Of a DNA stretch of 64,000 bases, positions 8,309 to 16,193 are shown piece after piece (position 1 is the stretch's first letter; the number at the start of each line of letters is the position of its first letter). The notes beneath the pieces are model-generated. The model worked only from the letters and a program-made list of their open reading frames with translations. It searched no databases and was not told the origin of the DNA. The translations under genes were made by a program, and so were the position numbers. The stretch covers positions 1 to 64,000 of the forward strand of contig NZ_JOEZ01000034.1 in the NCBI RefSeq assembly GCF_000721175.1, read 5' to 3'. This DNA is from Streptomyces anulatus. Lineage in GTDB: Bacteria; Actinomycetota; Actinomycetes; Streptomycetales; Streptomycetaceae.

Positions 8309-8929
8309 CTACTCGAAGCGGGACGTGTCCCCGGCTCCGCGGCGCACGACCTCGGGCTCGTCGCCGGAGAAGTCGATCACCGTGGTCGGCTCGGTGCCGC
8401 AGTCGCCGGAGTCGATGACGGCGTCCACCTCGTGGTCGAGCCGCTCCTTGATCTCCCAGCCCTGAGTCAGCGGTTCCTCCTCGTCCGGCAGCAGCAGAGT
8501 GCTGGAGAGCAGCGGCTCGCCGAGCTCGGCGACCAGCGCCTGGGTCACGACGTGGTCGGGGATGCGCACGCCGACCGTCTTCTTCTTCGGATGCAGCAAC
8601 TGGCGGGGAACCTCCTTCGTCGCCGGGAGGATGAAGGTGTAGCTGCCGGGCGTCGCCGCCTTGACCGCCCGGAACACGTCGTTGTCCACGCGGACGAACT
8701 GCGCCAGCTGCGCGAAGTCGTGGCACACCAGCGTGAAGTGGTGCTTGTCGTCGAGGTTCCGGATCGACCGGATCCGGCCGAGGGCGTCACGGTTGCCCAA
8801 CTGGCAGCCCAGGGCGTAGCACGAGTCGGTCGGGTACGCGACGAGCGCACCGGACCGGATGCTGTCGACCACCGTGCTGATGGTGCGGGGCTGGGGATTT
8901 GCGGGGTGCACGTCGAAGTACTTGGCCAT
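8309..8929 (-). CDS. YciO/Sua5/YrdC-family protein (L-threonylcarbamoyladenylate synthase fold)
   Basis: 206 residues. It begins MAKYFDVHPANPQPRTISTV, then GALVAYPTDSCYALGC (nucleotide pocket), then TFILPATKEVPRQLLHPKKK and VGVRIPDH. This matches the YciO branch rather than TsaC/Sua5: no C-terminal Sua5 domain, and the KKK motif appears in the PATKEVP form. The family binds ATP and RNA; Sua5/TsaC make threonylcarbamoyl-AMP for t6A37 of tRNA, while YciO itself is weakly active and its role is unclear. The start ATG is at 8929. It may be cotranscribed with the downstream hypothetical gene. Confidence 0.82.
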   Translation of the reverse strand: MAKYFDVHPANPQPRTISTVVDSIRSGALVAYPTDSCYALGCQLGNRDALGRIRSIRNLDDKHHFTLVCHDFAQLAQFVRVDNDVFRAVKAATPGSYTFILPATKEVPRQLLHPKKKTVGVRIPDHVVTQALVAELGEPLLSSTLLLPDEEEPLTQGWEIKERLDHEVDAVIDSGDCGTEPTTVIDFSGDEPEVVRRGAGDTSRFE

Positions 8930-8986
8930 TCGCCGAGCTTACGCGCTCGGGCGGGACCGGTAGAGCTCTCTGCGGGGAAGCGCGGG

Positions 8987-9014
8987 AGGCGGCCCGCCGT
9001 GCGACGGGCCGCCT
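8987..9014 (-). terminator. perfect 10-bp hairpin downstream of the CorC pair
   Basis: AGGCGGCCCG and CGGGCCGCCT form a perfect 10-bp stem with an 8-nt loop. It lies 40 nt past the stop of the gene at 9055 and before the YciO-like start, so it fits termination of the minus-strand pair. No T-run follows, which is usual for Streptomyces terminators. Confidence 0.6.
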
Positions 9015-9054
9015 CTCCTTCCGCTTCGTGCGGTGGTGTCCACCGCCGGGCCGG

Positions 9055-10071
9055 TCAGACCGCGGCGGCCCCCACCAGCTCGTCCAGTACGTCCTCCATC
9101 GTCACGAAGCCGATGACCGTGCCCTTGTCCCCGGCGACCGCCGCGAGATGCGTTCCGGCGGCACGCATCGCGGTGAGGGTGTCGTCGAGCGGGGTGTCGA
9201 TCTCGACCCGGATGACGGGGTGGAGGGCGCTCCTGGGCAGCGCCTCGGTGCGCTCCGCCACGCCGAGGGCGTCCTTGATGTGGAAGTAGCCCAGCAGCCC
9301 GTCGTCGGGTCCGGTGACCGGCAGCCGGGAGAAGCCCGAGGCGACCGCGGCCCGCTCCAGACCCTGCGGGGTGATGCCCAGGGCGACGGTGACGGTCCGG
9401 TTCAGCGGGACCAGGACCTCGCCGACCGGCCGGGTACCGAGCTCCAGCGCGTCCCGCAGCCGCTCCCCGTCGGCCGGGGCGAGCAGTCCGGCGTCGCTGG
9501 AGTCCTTCACCAGCCGCACGAGCTCGTCGTCGGTGAACACCGAGGCGACCTCGTCCTTGGGGTCGACCTTGAGCAGCCGCAGCAGCATGTTGGCGAAGGC
9601 GTTGATGCCGAAGATGACCGGCCGCAGGGCCCGAGTCAGGCCCACCAGGGACGGCCCCAGCGCCAGCGCGGTGGCGACGGGGGCGGCCAGCGCGATGTTC
9701 TTGGGGATCATCTCGCCGATGAGCATGTGCAGATACGTCGCCAGCGTCAGCGCGATCACGAAGGCGATCGGGTGGACCAGCGCCTCCGGCACACCGACCG
9801 CGTCGAACGGCGGCTCCAGCAGATGGGCGATGGCCGGTTCCGCGACGGCGCCGAGCACCAGGGAGGAGATGGTGATGCCGAGCTGCGCGGTGGCCATGGC
9901 GGCCGACAGGTGTTCGAGGCCCCACAGGGTGCTCTTGGCGCGTCGGCTGCCCCGCATGGCCTGCGGCTCGATCTGACTGCGGCGGACCGAGATGAGGGCG
10001 AACTCCGCGCCCACGAAGAACGCGTTGGTGAGCAGGGTGAGCGCGCCGATGGCGAGCTGGACGGCGGTCAT
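9055..10071 (-). CDS. CNNM/CorC-type membrane protein (DUF21 + CBS pair)
   Basis: 338 residues. The N-terminal DUF21/CNNM transmembrane domain (about 1-190) includes LLTNAFFVGAEFALISVRRS, AQLGITISSLVLG and MLIGEMIPKN. Two CBS motifs follow (about 210-335), with the regulatory core ending GFVTMEDVLDELVG. The C-terminal CorC_HlyC domain of its neighbour is missing here. Relatives are Mg2+/Co2+ exporters or resistance proteins that sense Mg-ATP through the CBS module. The ATG start overlaps the stop of the upstream paralogue by 4 nt (ATGA), so the two are translationally coupled and may form a heteromer. Confidence 0.88.
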   Translation of the reverse strand: MTAVQLAIGALTLLTNAFFVGAEFALISVRRSQIEPQAMRGSRRAKSTLWGLEHLSAAMATAQLGITISSLVLGAVAEPAIAHLLEPPFDAVGVPEALVHPIAFVIALTLATYLHMLIGEMIPKNIALAAPVATALALGPSLVGLTRALRPVIFGINAFANMLLRLLKVDPKDEVASVFTDDELVRLVKDSSDAGLLAPADGERLRDALELGTRPVGEVLVPLNRTVTVALGITPQGLERAAVASGFSRLPVTGPDDGLLGYFHIKDALGVAERTEALPRSALHPVIRVEIDTPLDDTLTAMRAAGTHLAAVAGDKGTVIGFVTMEDVLDELVGAAAV

Positions 10072-11405
10072 CGGGCGTCCTCCCGCACCAGGGCCAGCGC
10101 CGGTACGGGGGCGGTGATCCGGACCCGGTCGGCGCGGTGGTGCTCGATGTCGAGCACGTCGAACTGCCAGCCGTCGACCTCCACCCGGTCCGTACGGACC
10201 GGGATGCGGGCCAGTTGGTTGGCGAGCAGGCCGGCGAGCGTCTCGTACGGGCCTTCCGGCGCAGGGAAGCCGATGCGGTCGAGCTGGTCCAGCCGGATGC
10301 TGCCCTCGGCCTCCCAGACCGGGCGCCCGTCGCCGAGCGGCTCGGCCGGTGCGAGGTCGGGACGCTCATGGGGGTCGTGCTCGTCGCGGACCTCGCCGAC
10401 GACCTCCTCGACGATGTCCTCGACGGTGGCGACTCCTGCCGTACCGCCGTACTCGTCGATCACCACCGCCATCGTCCGGTGCTTGCGCAACTGCGCGAGC
10501 AGCCGGTCCACGGGCAGCGAGTCGGGGACCAGGAGCGGCTCGGTGGCCAGCGCCGTGACCGGGGTCCGGGACCGCTCGGACTCGTCCAGGGCGAGGACGT
10601 CACGGATGTGGACCGTGCCGATGACCTCGTCCAGGCTCTCGCGGTAGACCGGGAAGCGGGACAGGCCGGTGGCCAGCGTGAGGTTGGCGGCGTCCGCCGC
10701 GGTGGCGTGCGCCTCCAGCGCCCGGACGTCGACGCGCGGCGTCATCACGTTCTCGGCGGACAGCTCCGCCAGGTGCAGGGTGCGGACGAACAGCTCGGCC
10801 GAGTCCTGCTCGATGGCGCCCTCCCGTGCGGAGTGCTGGGCGAGCGCGATCAGCTCCTGCGGGGTACGGGCGGAGGCCAGCTCCTCGGCCGGCTCCAGAC
10901 CCAGCCGCCGCACGGCGCGGTTCGCGGTGTTGTCGAGGTGCCGGATCAGCGGCGCGAAAGCGGCCGTGAACGCCCGCTGCGGGGTCGAGACGACCTTGGC
11001 GACCGTCAGCGGGCTGGAGATCGCCCAGTTCTTCGGGACCAGCTCACCGATGACCATGAGGACCACGGTCGAGGCGGCCACGCCGAGGAGGGTGGCGACC
11101 GTGGACACGGCACCGGCCGGAAGCCCGACGTCCGCGAGCGGGCCGCGCAGCAGCACCGCGAGCGACGGCTCGGCCAGCATGCCGATGACCAGGGAGGTCA
11201 CGGTGATGCCGAGCTGGGCGCCGGAGAGCTGGAACGTGAGCCGCTTGGCGGCCTTGAGCGCGCTCTCGGCACCGCGCTCGCCGGCCTTGACGGCGCGTTC
11301 GAGCTCGCTGCGCTCTATGGTCGTCAGCGAGAACTCGGCCGCGACGAACACCGCACACGCGAGTGTCAGCGCGAGCGCGAGCAGGAGCAGGATCACTTCG
11401 CTCAC
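10068..11405 (-). CDS. CNNM/CorC-type membrane protein (DUF21 + CBS + CorC_HlyC)
   Basis: 445 residues. DUF21 membrane domain (about 1-195) with FVAAEFSLTTIERSELE, AQLGITVTSLVIGM and MVIGELVPKNWAIS; CBS pair (about 205-335) with VVIDEYGGTAGVATVEDIVE; C-terminal CorC_HlyC FAD-like domain (about 350-440) with a GPYETLAGLLANQL segment. This is the full-length form of the family. GTG at 11405 overlaps by 4 nt the stop of a possible 23-codon ORF, and its own stop overlaps the next gene. A two-gene efflux or ion-homeostasis unit is the likely role. Confidence 0.88.
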   Translation of the reverse strand: MSEVILLLLALALTLACAVFVAAEFSLTTIERSELERAVKAGERGAESALKAAKRLTFQLSGAQLGITVTSLVIGMLAEPSLAVLLRGPLADVGLPAGAVSTVATLLGVAASTVVLMVIGELVPKNWAISSPLTVAKVVSTPQRAFTAAFAPLIRHLDNTANRAVRRLGLEPAEELASARTPQELIALAQHSAREGAIEQDSAELFVRTLHLAELSAENVMTPRVDVRALEAHATAADAANLTLATGLSRFPVYRESLDEVIGTVHIRDVLALDESERSRTPVTALATEPLLVPDSLPVDRLLAQLRKHRTMAVVIDEYGGTAGVATVEDIVEEVVGEVRDEHDPHERPDLAPAEPLGDGRPVWEAEGSIRLDQLDRIGFPAPEGPYETLAGLLANQLARIPVRTDRVEVDGWQFDVLDIEHHRADRVRITAPVPALALVREDAR

Positions 11406-11473
11406 CGTGTCACCTCCGTCCCCTGGTGCGCGGAGTCGGGGATGACACGGTTCGTACTGGGAGGCTCACCCAT
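11402..11473 (-). CDS. candidate 23-residue leader ORF coupled to the CorC gene
   Basis: ATG 11473 reads MGEPPSTNRVIPDSAHQGTE plus VTR, and its TGA overlaps the GTG start of the CorC gene by 4 nt. GAAGGAG lies about 12 nt before the ATG. The layout suggests a coupled leader peptide. The peptide itself has no recognisable feature, so it may be only a chance frame in the untranslated leader. Confidence 0.35.
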   Translation of the reverse strand: MGEPPSTNRVIPDSAHQGTEVTR

Positions 11474-11698
11474 TGCGGTGCGCAGCTCCTTCTCTGTTCG
11501 GGTCGTCGGGATCGACGGTGGGGGACGGGTGTGAACCCGCCCATAGATAGTAAAGGGAGCGCAAAGCAAAGGGGAGTGGCGGGTGTCACACGGGGTGCCG
11601 CCCGGGAAAGGTCGCCCGTGATCTTGATGCCCGGAACTGTGCGGGCGGTCACGGGCTAGGGAGATTTCTTTCTGCCCAGGGGTTCTGCCCCGGGCGAG
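11474..11698. other. intergenic region upstream of the CorC pair
   Basis: No gene is supported here. An A/T-richer block near 11541-11575 (CCATAGATAGTAAAGGG) stands out from the GC-rich background and probably holds the minus-strand promoter of the CorC pair, though no -35/-10 pair with good spacing is clear. Confidence 0.4.
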
Positions 11699-12005
11699 AT
11701 GGCTCACACACCTCTGCCGCCCGTCCACACCATCCGGGCGATCCTGGAGGCCTTCGGGCAGGTCGGCCACGGGCTCAGTTCCGCGGACCTGGAGCTCGGC
11801 CACATCCGGGGACCGGTCAGCAACCGCCCTGCAACCAGAAGAGCACCCCGGTGACCAGCACCGCTCGGGCCCCGGCGCGGGCGCGGTGGTGGCCGGCGTC
11901 GCGGCGGGCGTGGCCGTCGTCGTCGTCGGCGGCATGGTCGCCACCGAGGTCGTCGACGAGATCGGCGACGCCTTCGTGGGCGCGGGAGGCGACGACGAGG
12001 GCTGA
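11699..12005 (+). pseudogene. possible frameshifted small gene
   Basis: ATG 11699 opens a coding-like frame (MAHTPLPPVHTIRAILEAFG, then GHGLSSADLELGHIRGPVSN) that runs out into low-complexity sequence and stops near 11852. A second frame then shows GAGAVVAGVAAGVAVVVVGG, MVATEVVDEIGDAFVGAGGD and a stop at 12005. The two halves together resemble one small protein with a hydrophobic segment and an acidic tail, broken near 11820-11845. I do not recognise the family. The gene may instead be two unrelated short ORFs. Confidence 0.3.
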
Positions 12006-12045
12006 ACCGTGAGCCAGGGCACCACCGGGCCCGAGCGGAAGAGGG

Positions 12046-12432
12046 TCAGCCGGTCGGCCGGCCCGCCACGTTCGGAGCCAGCCGGTCCGCGAGCGCGTCC
12101 AGATCCGGGACGAACCAGATGTCCCGGCCGCGGTTGGCCTCGCGGACGAGATCGGGAAGGGCCGAACTGGCCGCCAGATGACGGTCGATGTCGCCGACGA
12201 CGACCAGCCGCAGCTGGTAGTTCGCGAACTTCTGCAGGACGTCTCCGGCGAAGCCGGTGCTCAGATCGAAGAAGCTGTCGTCCAGCCGCGTGGACGGCAC
12301 CGCGACCACGTCAGCGTTCTGGAACGCGGCACCGATCAGATGGTCCAGGGCGTCCTGGACATGGGCGATGGTCGCCCCGTCGGCATCGCACACCAGGACC
12401 GGGATGCCGTGGTGCTCGACGATGTCAGGCAC
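12046..12432 (-). CDS. DUF4180 domain protein
   Basis: 128 residues. The family signature is clear: SFFDLSTGFAGDVLQKFANY, then LRLVVVGDIDRHLAASSALP and REANRGRDIWFVPDLDAL. DUF4180 is a small alpha/beta domain of unknown function, common in Firmicutes and actinobacteria. The GTG at 12432 follows GGGGGCGG and overlaps the end of the HTH gene by 8 nt, so the pair is coupled. The HTH partner suggests a role under, or together with, a DNA-binding regulator. Confidence 0.85.
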   Translation of the reverse strand: MPDIVEHHGIPVLVCDADGATIAHVQDALDHLIGAAFQNADVVAVPSTRLDDSFFDLSTGFAGDVLQKFANYQLRLVVVGDIDRHLAASSALPDLVREANRGRDIWFVPDLDALADRLAPNVAGRPTG

Positions 12433-12967
12433 GGTCCGCCCCCTGCCCGCCCGTGGAGGAGGAACGGGATGCGGAGGTGGCCGTGGACGTGAACAGGTCG
12501 CCTTCCGGGCCCAGCAGGCCGTCGATCATGTGCAGCAGATCGGCGGTGGCGGCCGCGCCGCCGAGAATGACGATCTTCATCCGGGTTCGCTCCTTGTCGT
12601 AGACCGTCTGGATGCGCAGGGGGTCCGACGTGTCCCGCGCGGACTGCGCGCTCGCCGTGACGAACGTGCTCAGCCGGTGCGCGGCGTCCGGACCGAGCGC
12701 GTCGATCTGCACGATGGTGGACGCCTCGACGTGTCCCGGCGCGGGTGCTGGCTCCGGGATCGTGCCGTCGGCCGGGTCGTCGGCCGGGTCGTCGGCCGGT
12801 CGGCCGGTCAGAGCCGCGAAGTCCTCCTTGCTGATCCGGTACTGCTTGCCGATCCGGACGGCCTTGAGCCGGCCGTCGCGGACGTAGTTCCGGACGGTCC
12901 GCACATGCAGACCCAGTAGCTCGGCCACCTCGCCGACCGAGTACAGCTCACGCTCGCCATTCCCCAT
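12425..12967 (-). CDS. MerR/excisionase-type HTH protein
   Basis: 180 residues. An N-terminal winged HTH (about 6-52) reads YSVGEVAELLGLHVRTVRNY, then RDGRLKAVRIGKQYRISKED, the form of MerR_1/excisionase domains. A linker with the tandem repeat PADD (12-bp DNA units at 12767-12800) follows. The C-terminal part (about 80-180) includes ASTIVQIDALGPDAAHRLST and MKIVILGGAAATADLLHMID, which may be a small sensing or dimerisation domain. It is translated together with the DUF4180 gene. A 10-bp palindrome lies upstream and is a possible autoregulatory site. Confidence 0.8.
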   Translation of the reverse strand: MGNGERELYSVGEVAELLGLHVRTVRNYVRDGRLKAVRIGKQYRISKEDFAALTGRPADDPADDPADGTIPEPAPAPGHVEASTIVQIDALGPDAAHRLSTFVTASAQSARDTSDPLRIQTVYDKERTRMKIVILGGAAATADLLHMIDGLLGPEGDLFTSTATSASRSSSTGGQGADRA

Positions 12968-13139
12968 AGTTCCCTATCGTACGGCAACATGGCCTACCTG
13001 AGCTCAGTCGCATGAAAGTGCAGTACTTTAGGTAAGATCGCAGTCGGTCATTACGCGTTCCGGACCTGTTCGGGGGGTGCGACGCGGCCCGGGACAGCAA
13101 GGTGGGTCACGCACGGCCGCCACGCGGACAAGGAGTCCC
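12968..13139. promoter_or_regulatory. divergent promoter region with a 10-bp palindrome
   Basis: This segment separates the HTH-DUF4180 pair from the 144-aa gene. It contains the perfect palindrome CTGAGCTCAG (12998-13007) and an A/T-richer stretch (about 13008-13040) with TAAGAT as a possible plus-strand -10. The palindrome is a candidate site for the adjacent HTH protein. Confidence 0.35.
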
Positions 13140-13574
13140 ATGAACCCCGAAGCCCCGCCGCCCGATCCGCCGCACCAGCGACCCGAAGGCGTCACCGACA
13201 CCACCGTCGAGGCCCTCGGGGCCCTGTCGAAGGCGCTGGAGACCGCCGAGCGTGCCCGCGGCGCCCTCTACGACTTCCACCAGCTCACCGGGAGCGCCGA
13301 CCTCGCCCTCGACGACGCCGTACGACTGCTCCGCGCCGCAGGGCACGGACACCGGGCCGAGCAGGTCGAACGGGAGATCCTCGGCCGCAACGTCATCCCC
13401 GGGCACTGGACGTTCCAGATCGTCGAGGAGTACAACGCCACCTACTACGACGTGTTCCGGACGATCGAACGGCAGATCAGACAGGAGCTCGCCGAGGGCC
13501 GCGACCACCTCTACGAGGCCGAGATGAAGGCGGCCCGGCGGACCGAGGGGCATCCGGACCACACCGCCGACTGA
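13140..13574 (+). CDS. conserved hypothetical actinobacterial protein
   Basis: 144 residues, mostly helical. After a proline-rich start (MNPEAPPPDPPHQRPEGVTD) come helices with LGALSKALETAERARGALYD and DDAVRLLRAAGHGHRAEQVE. A tail with FQIVEEYNATYYDVFRTIER and LAEGRDHLYEAEMKAARR completes it. There is no signal peptide or membrane segment. The EILGRNVIPGHWTFQIVEEY block is recurrent in Streptomyces proteins of unknown role. ATG 13140 has AAGGAG about 7 nt upstream, which fixes the start. Confidence 0.65.
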   Translation: MNPEAPPPDPPHQRPEGVTDTTVEALGALSKALETAERARGALYDFHQLTGSADLALDDAVRLLRAAGHGHRAEQVEREILGRNVIPGHWTFQIVEEYNATYYDVFRTIERQIRQELAEGRDHLYEAEMKAARRTEGHPDHTAD

Positions 13575-13707
13575 CGGGCGCGCCTGCTGCGTCGGGGCAG
13601 TCGCACGGGGCGGGAGGAACCGTGCCACCGGACGCCCCGGCGCGGCCGGGGCCTACCTCCCCCGATCGCGGGCACACGGAGGGCATCGCTCGGAAGGAGC
13701 ACCTCCC

Positions 13708-13887
13708 ATGCTCGGTATCGCCGCCGCAGTCCTGTTCTTCATCGCTTTCCTGATCAACGCAGCCGACATATCCACCAACGACGTCTTCGCGTCGGGCAAT
13801 GTGATGCTGCTCGGTCTCCTGCTCCTCGCCCTGCAGGTCGCGGGCGTGGGCGCCGGCAGCCGGATCGGCGGTTCGCGCAGGCGCTGA
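13708..13887 (+). CDS. small two-span membrane protein
   Basis: 59 residues with two hydrophobic segments: LGIAAAVLFFIAFLINAADI and MLLGLLLLALQVAGVGAG. They are separated by STNDVFASGN, and a basic tail (SRIGGSRRR) follows. GGAAGGAG sits about 9 nt before ATG 13708. This matches a common type of tiny Streptomyces membrane protein of unknown function. Confidence 0.65.
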   Translation: MLGIAAAVLFFIAFLINAADISTNDVFASGNVMLLGLLLLALQVAGVGAGSRIGGSRRR

Positions 13888-14327
13888 CGCACCCCGCACG
13901 GCACCGTCGGGCCCAGCAGTACGGTCCGCCGCCCCGGGCACGGCAACGACCGCGCCCGGGGCGGCGTTCGTCGTCCCCCCGGGAACCCCGTCTTCCCCTC
14001 CCCGCCGTCACCGAACGTAGCCGCACGAGATGCGGGCGCGACCGACTCCGGTGACGCTAGGGGGTATCCCGTCGATCATGGCCGGGTCCGCGACGCAGGG
14101 CACCTCCCCGAGCTCTCGGCTTCGAGCGAGCAGGGGAGCCCCCGTCCCTCGCGGCGTCGCCGAAACGCCCGCATCGCTCCGCGATGAGGACGTTCCAGCG
14201 CCCTGCGACGCACCGCGCCCGCCGCCGCGGCCCTTTCCGGCCCTGATCGACGAGACACCCCCCTTGTTCTCCGGTCGCGCACGCAATGCCGGTTGCCGAC
14301 GGAGGACCGATGACGGAGGACATCCCC
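13888..14327. other. intergenic region without a supported gene
   Basis: About 440 nt with no frame showing consistent coding character. An open frame from 14030 lacks a ribosome binding site and homology. The region holds the inverted repeat listed at 14104-14138 and GC-rich palindromic patches. Confidence 0.5.
14104..14138. repeat. dispersed Streptomyces-type inverted repeat
   Basis: CTCCCCGAGCTC and GAGCAGGGGAG-type arms surround TCGGCTTCGA. I recognise this as the kind of short palindrome scattered between Streptomyces genes (often CTCGGCTTCG in the loop). It may act as a terminator or be a passive repeat. Confidence 0.5.
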
Positions 14328-14498
14328 ATGAACCTGTACGACAGCCCGGTGGAGCGAGCCCGCCGGACCCGTGAACGCGCCGAGGAGCTGGGCCGCGCCG
14401 CCGACCGCGCCACCGACCCGGAGCACCGGCAGCGGCTGCGGGAGAAGGCTCAGCGGCTGCTGCGCGAGGACCCGGCGGCCGATTCCGGTCCCTCCTGA
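14328..14498 (+). CDS. small DUF6381-like protein
   Basis: 56 residues from ATG 14328, preceded by GGAGG at a spacing of about 9 nt. A longer start at 14310 or 14286 is possible. The sequence is one amphipathic helical hairpin: VERARRTRERAEELGRAADR, then ATDPEHRQRLREKAQRLL. Short Streptomyces proteins with an ATDPEE-type turn between two charged helices are annotated DUF6381; I base the name on that resemblance. Function unknown. Confidence 0.6.
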   Translation: MNLYDSPVERARRTRERAEELGRAADRATDPEHRQRLREKAQRLLREDPAADSGPS

Positions 14499-14543
14499 CC
14501 GGTGTGCGCGGAGGGTTGATTGCCCGGGCCGCCGTGACCCGGG

Positions 14544-14549
14544 TAGCGT
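14544..14549 (+). promoter_or_regulatory. -10 box for a leaderless GNAT transcript
   Basis: TAGCGT lies 8 nt before the GTG start at 14558. The distance leaves no room for a ribosome binding site, so transcription probably starts at or next to the start codon. Confidence 0.5.
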
Positions 14550-14557
14550 CATGCGCC

Positions 14558-15058
14558 GTGACACCGACTCTGCGCACCGAGAGGCTCCTGCTGGAGCCGT
14601 ACGTCCCCGAGGACGAAGAGGACTTCGTCGCTCTGTTCCAGGACACCAGGGTGTCCCGATGGATGGGTGAGGGCCCGTCCTCCGAGGCGGAGGACCGGGC
14701 CCTTTTCGCGCGGGTCTTCACCAAGGTGTACGCCCAGGACCTGTTCGCCGTCTGGGCCGTCCGCCGCGACGGGATCCTCGTCGGGCACGCCGAGATCAAG
14801 CGGACCGACGTCGTCGACGGCCACGAGATCATCTACGCCCTGGCACCCTTGGCGTGGGGGACCGGCCTGGGGACCGAACTGGCACAGGCCGTCGTCGCCC
14901 ACGGCTTCGGCGCCCTCGGGCTGACCGAGGTCCACGCCACCGTCGCCGCCGCGAACGAGGCTTCGCTGACTCTGCTGCACAGGATCGGCTTCGAGCACGT
15001 CAGGGACATCGCGGAGGACGACGGCAGCACCACCCGCGTGCTGACCCGCCGCCGCTGA
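14558..15058 (+). CDS. GNAT-family N-acetyltransferase (RimJ/RimL-like)
   Basis: 166 residues. LRTERLLLEPYVPEDEEDFV at the N-terminus is the RimJ/RimL-type opening. The acetyl-CoA region reads ALAPLAWGTGLGTELAQAVV, and AANEASLTLLHRIGFEHV is the usual C-terminal motif. It acetylates an amino group of a protein or small molecule; the substrate cannot be told. GTG 14558 is preferred over upstream in-frame codons because a TAGCGT -10 box sits 8 nt before it. The 218 nt after the stop hold no supported gene. Confidence 0.85.
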   Translation: MTPTLRTERLLLEPYVPEDEEDFVALFQDTRVSRWMGEGPSSEAEDRALFARVFTKVYAQDLFAVWAVRRDGILVGHAEIKRTDVVDGHEIIYALAPLAWGTGLGTELAQAVVAHGFGALGLTEVHATVAAANEASLTLLHRIGFEHVRDIAEDDGSTTRVLTRRR

Positions 15059-15276
15059 CCCCGGTCGCCCGGCCGGTCAGGCCGATGCCGACGCCGATGC
15101 CTGCGCCGCCGCCCTCCGCCGTCGCTGCTCCGCGACGTCCGCGACGTCGCGACGGGTGCGGCGAGCGGCGGCGGCCTGGACCGACCGCGCCCCCGACCGG
15201 GACGACCACCGCGGTCGAGGGCATACGGCACTGGCAGCGGCGGAAGGGCGCACGGGACCGGCCGCAGGCTGCGGTC

Positions 15277-15789
15277 TCACGCACCCACCGTCCCGTCCAG
15301 CCCTTCCCGCAGCAGGTCCGCGTGACCGTTGTGGCGGCCGTACTCCAGCAGGACGTGCACCATGACCATCCGCAGCGAGACCTCCTTCTCCCACCGCTGC
15401 TGACGCCCCACCAGGTCCAGCGAGGCCGCCTCCCGCTCGATCCGGCGCGAGGTCTCCACCTCCGCCTCCCACGCGGCGAACGCCTCGGCCCGGGTCGAGG
15501 TGCTCGCGTCGTACGCCGCCTGGAAGTCGAAGAGCTTCTCCGACCACACCATCGGGGCCGCCTCGTCCTCGAACACCCTCCGGAACCAGGTGCGTTCCAC
15601 CTCCGCCAGGTGCCGGACCAGAGCCAGCAGCGACAAGGCGGACGGCGGCATCGACCGCTCGCGCAACTCCTCGTCGCTCAGCCCCGCGCACTTCATGGCC
15701 AGGGTCTCCCGGTGGTAGTCGAGGAAGGCCCGCAGGGTCTCGCGCTCGCTCCCCAGCAGGGGAGGCCCGATCCGGTCGTCGTTCGTCAT
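15277..15789 (-). CDS. DinB/DUF664-family protein
   Basis: 170 residues. The family pattern is strong: LGSERETLRAFLDYHRETLA, LVRHLAEVERTWFRRVFEDE and VMVHVLLEYGRHNGHADLLR. Three histidines of the metal site are visible (H in LVRHLAEVE and the last two in YGRHNGHAD). Members of this family are metal-dependent transferases that may use mycothiol, or are uncharacterised. ATG 15789 is chosen where homology starts; the frame remains open far upstream inside the lyase antisense strand. Confidence 0.85.
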   Translation of the reverse strand: MTNDDRIGPPLLGSERETLRAFLDYHRETLAMKCAGLSDEELRERSMPPSALSLLALVRHLAEVERTWFRRVFEDEAAPMVWSEKLFDFQAAYDASTSTRAEAFAAWEAEVETSRRIEREAASLDLVGRQQRWEKEVSLRMVMVHVLLEYGRHNGHADLLREGLDGTVGA

Positions 15790-15871
15790 GTTGTTCCCCA
15801 GTCCGTGTGTCGGCCGACAGTATGACCGGCGCGCGTCCGAGCGGGCACGCGAGTCCCCTCCGGCATCCAGG

Positions 15872-16174
15872 GTGGTGAGGCAGGGAGGGGCGGAACTGCT
15901 GCGACGCTCCGACGGCCCGGTCGCCCGGGACCGGATCCGGGACGACCTGACCGAACTCGGACTCGCCCCGGGCGACACCGTGATGTTCCCTGCGAGGCTG
16001 TCCGCGATCGGTTGCGTCCCCGGCGGCCCCGGACCGTCATCGACGCCCTGCTGGACGTGGTGGTGCCGACCGGCACACTGCGGGTCACCTGCGGCTGGAA
16101 CGACGCCGAACGCCGGTCCGGCCGCGGACTTCGGCGTCCGCTGGATCGAGGAGCACCTGAACCCACCTGCCTGA
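15872..16174 (+). pseudogene. remnant of an AAC(3)-type aminoglycoside N-acetyltransferase gene
   Basis: From GTG 15872 the frame reads AELLRRSDGPVARDRIRDDL, TELGLAPGDTVMF and LSAIGCVPGG, the N-terminus of AAC(3)/YokD-type acetyltransferases. Near 16018 the homology moves to another frame: RTVIDALLDVVVPTGTLRVT, then CGWNDA. The original frame then ends with DFGVRWIEEHLNPPA and a stop at 16174, which looks like a protein C-terminus. A normal family member has about 260-280 residues; only about 100 remain. I infer a frameshift plus a large internal deletion, so no active enzyme is expected. Confidence 0.7.
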
Positions 16175-16193
16175 CCTCCGCCGCCGGCGCGGT

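Noticed and set aside
14030..14374. 114-codon plus-strand frame before the small helical protein
   Set aside because: Proline/arginine-rich, crosses an inverted repeat, lacks a ribosome binding site and overlaps the next real gene in another frame.
15077..15276. Basic, alanine-rich short frames in the gap after the GNAT gene (for example RRTRRDVADVAEQRRRRAAA)
   Set aside because: Three frames are open at once, no ribosome binding site is clear and no family is recognised; it is likely GC-rich noise, though a small gene cannot be excluded.
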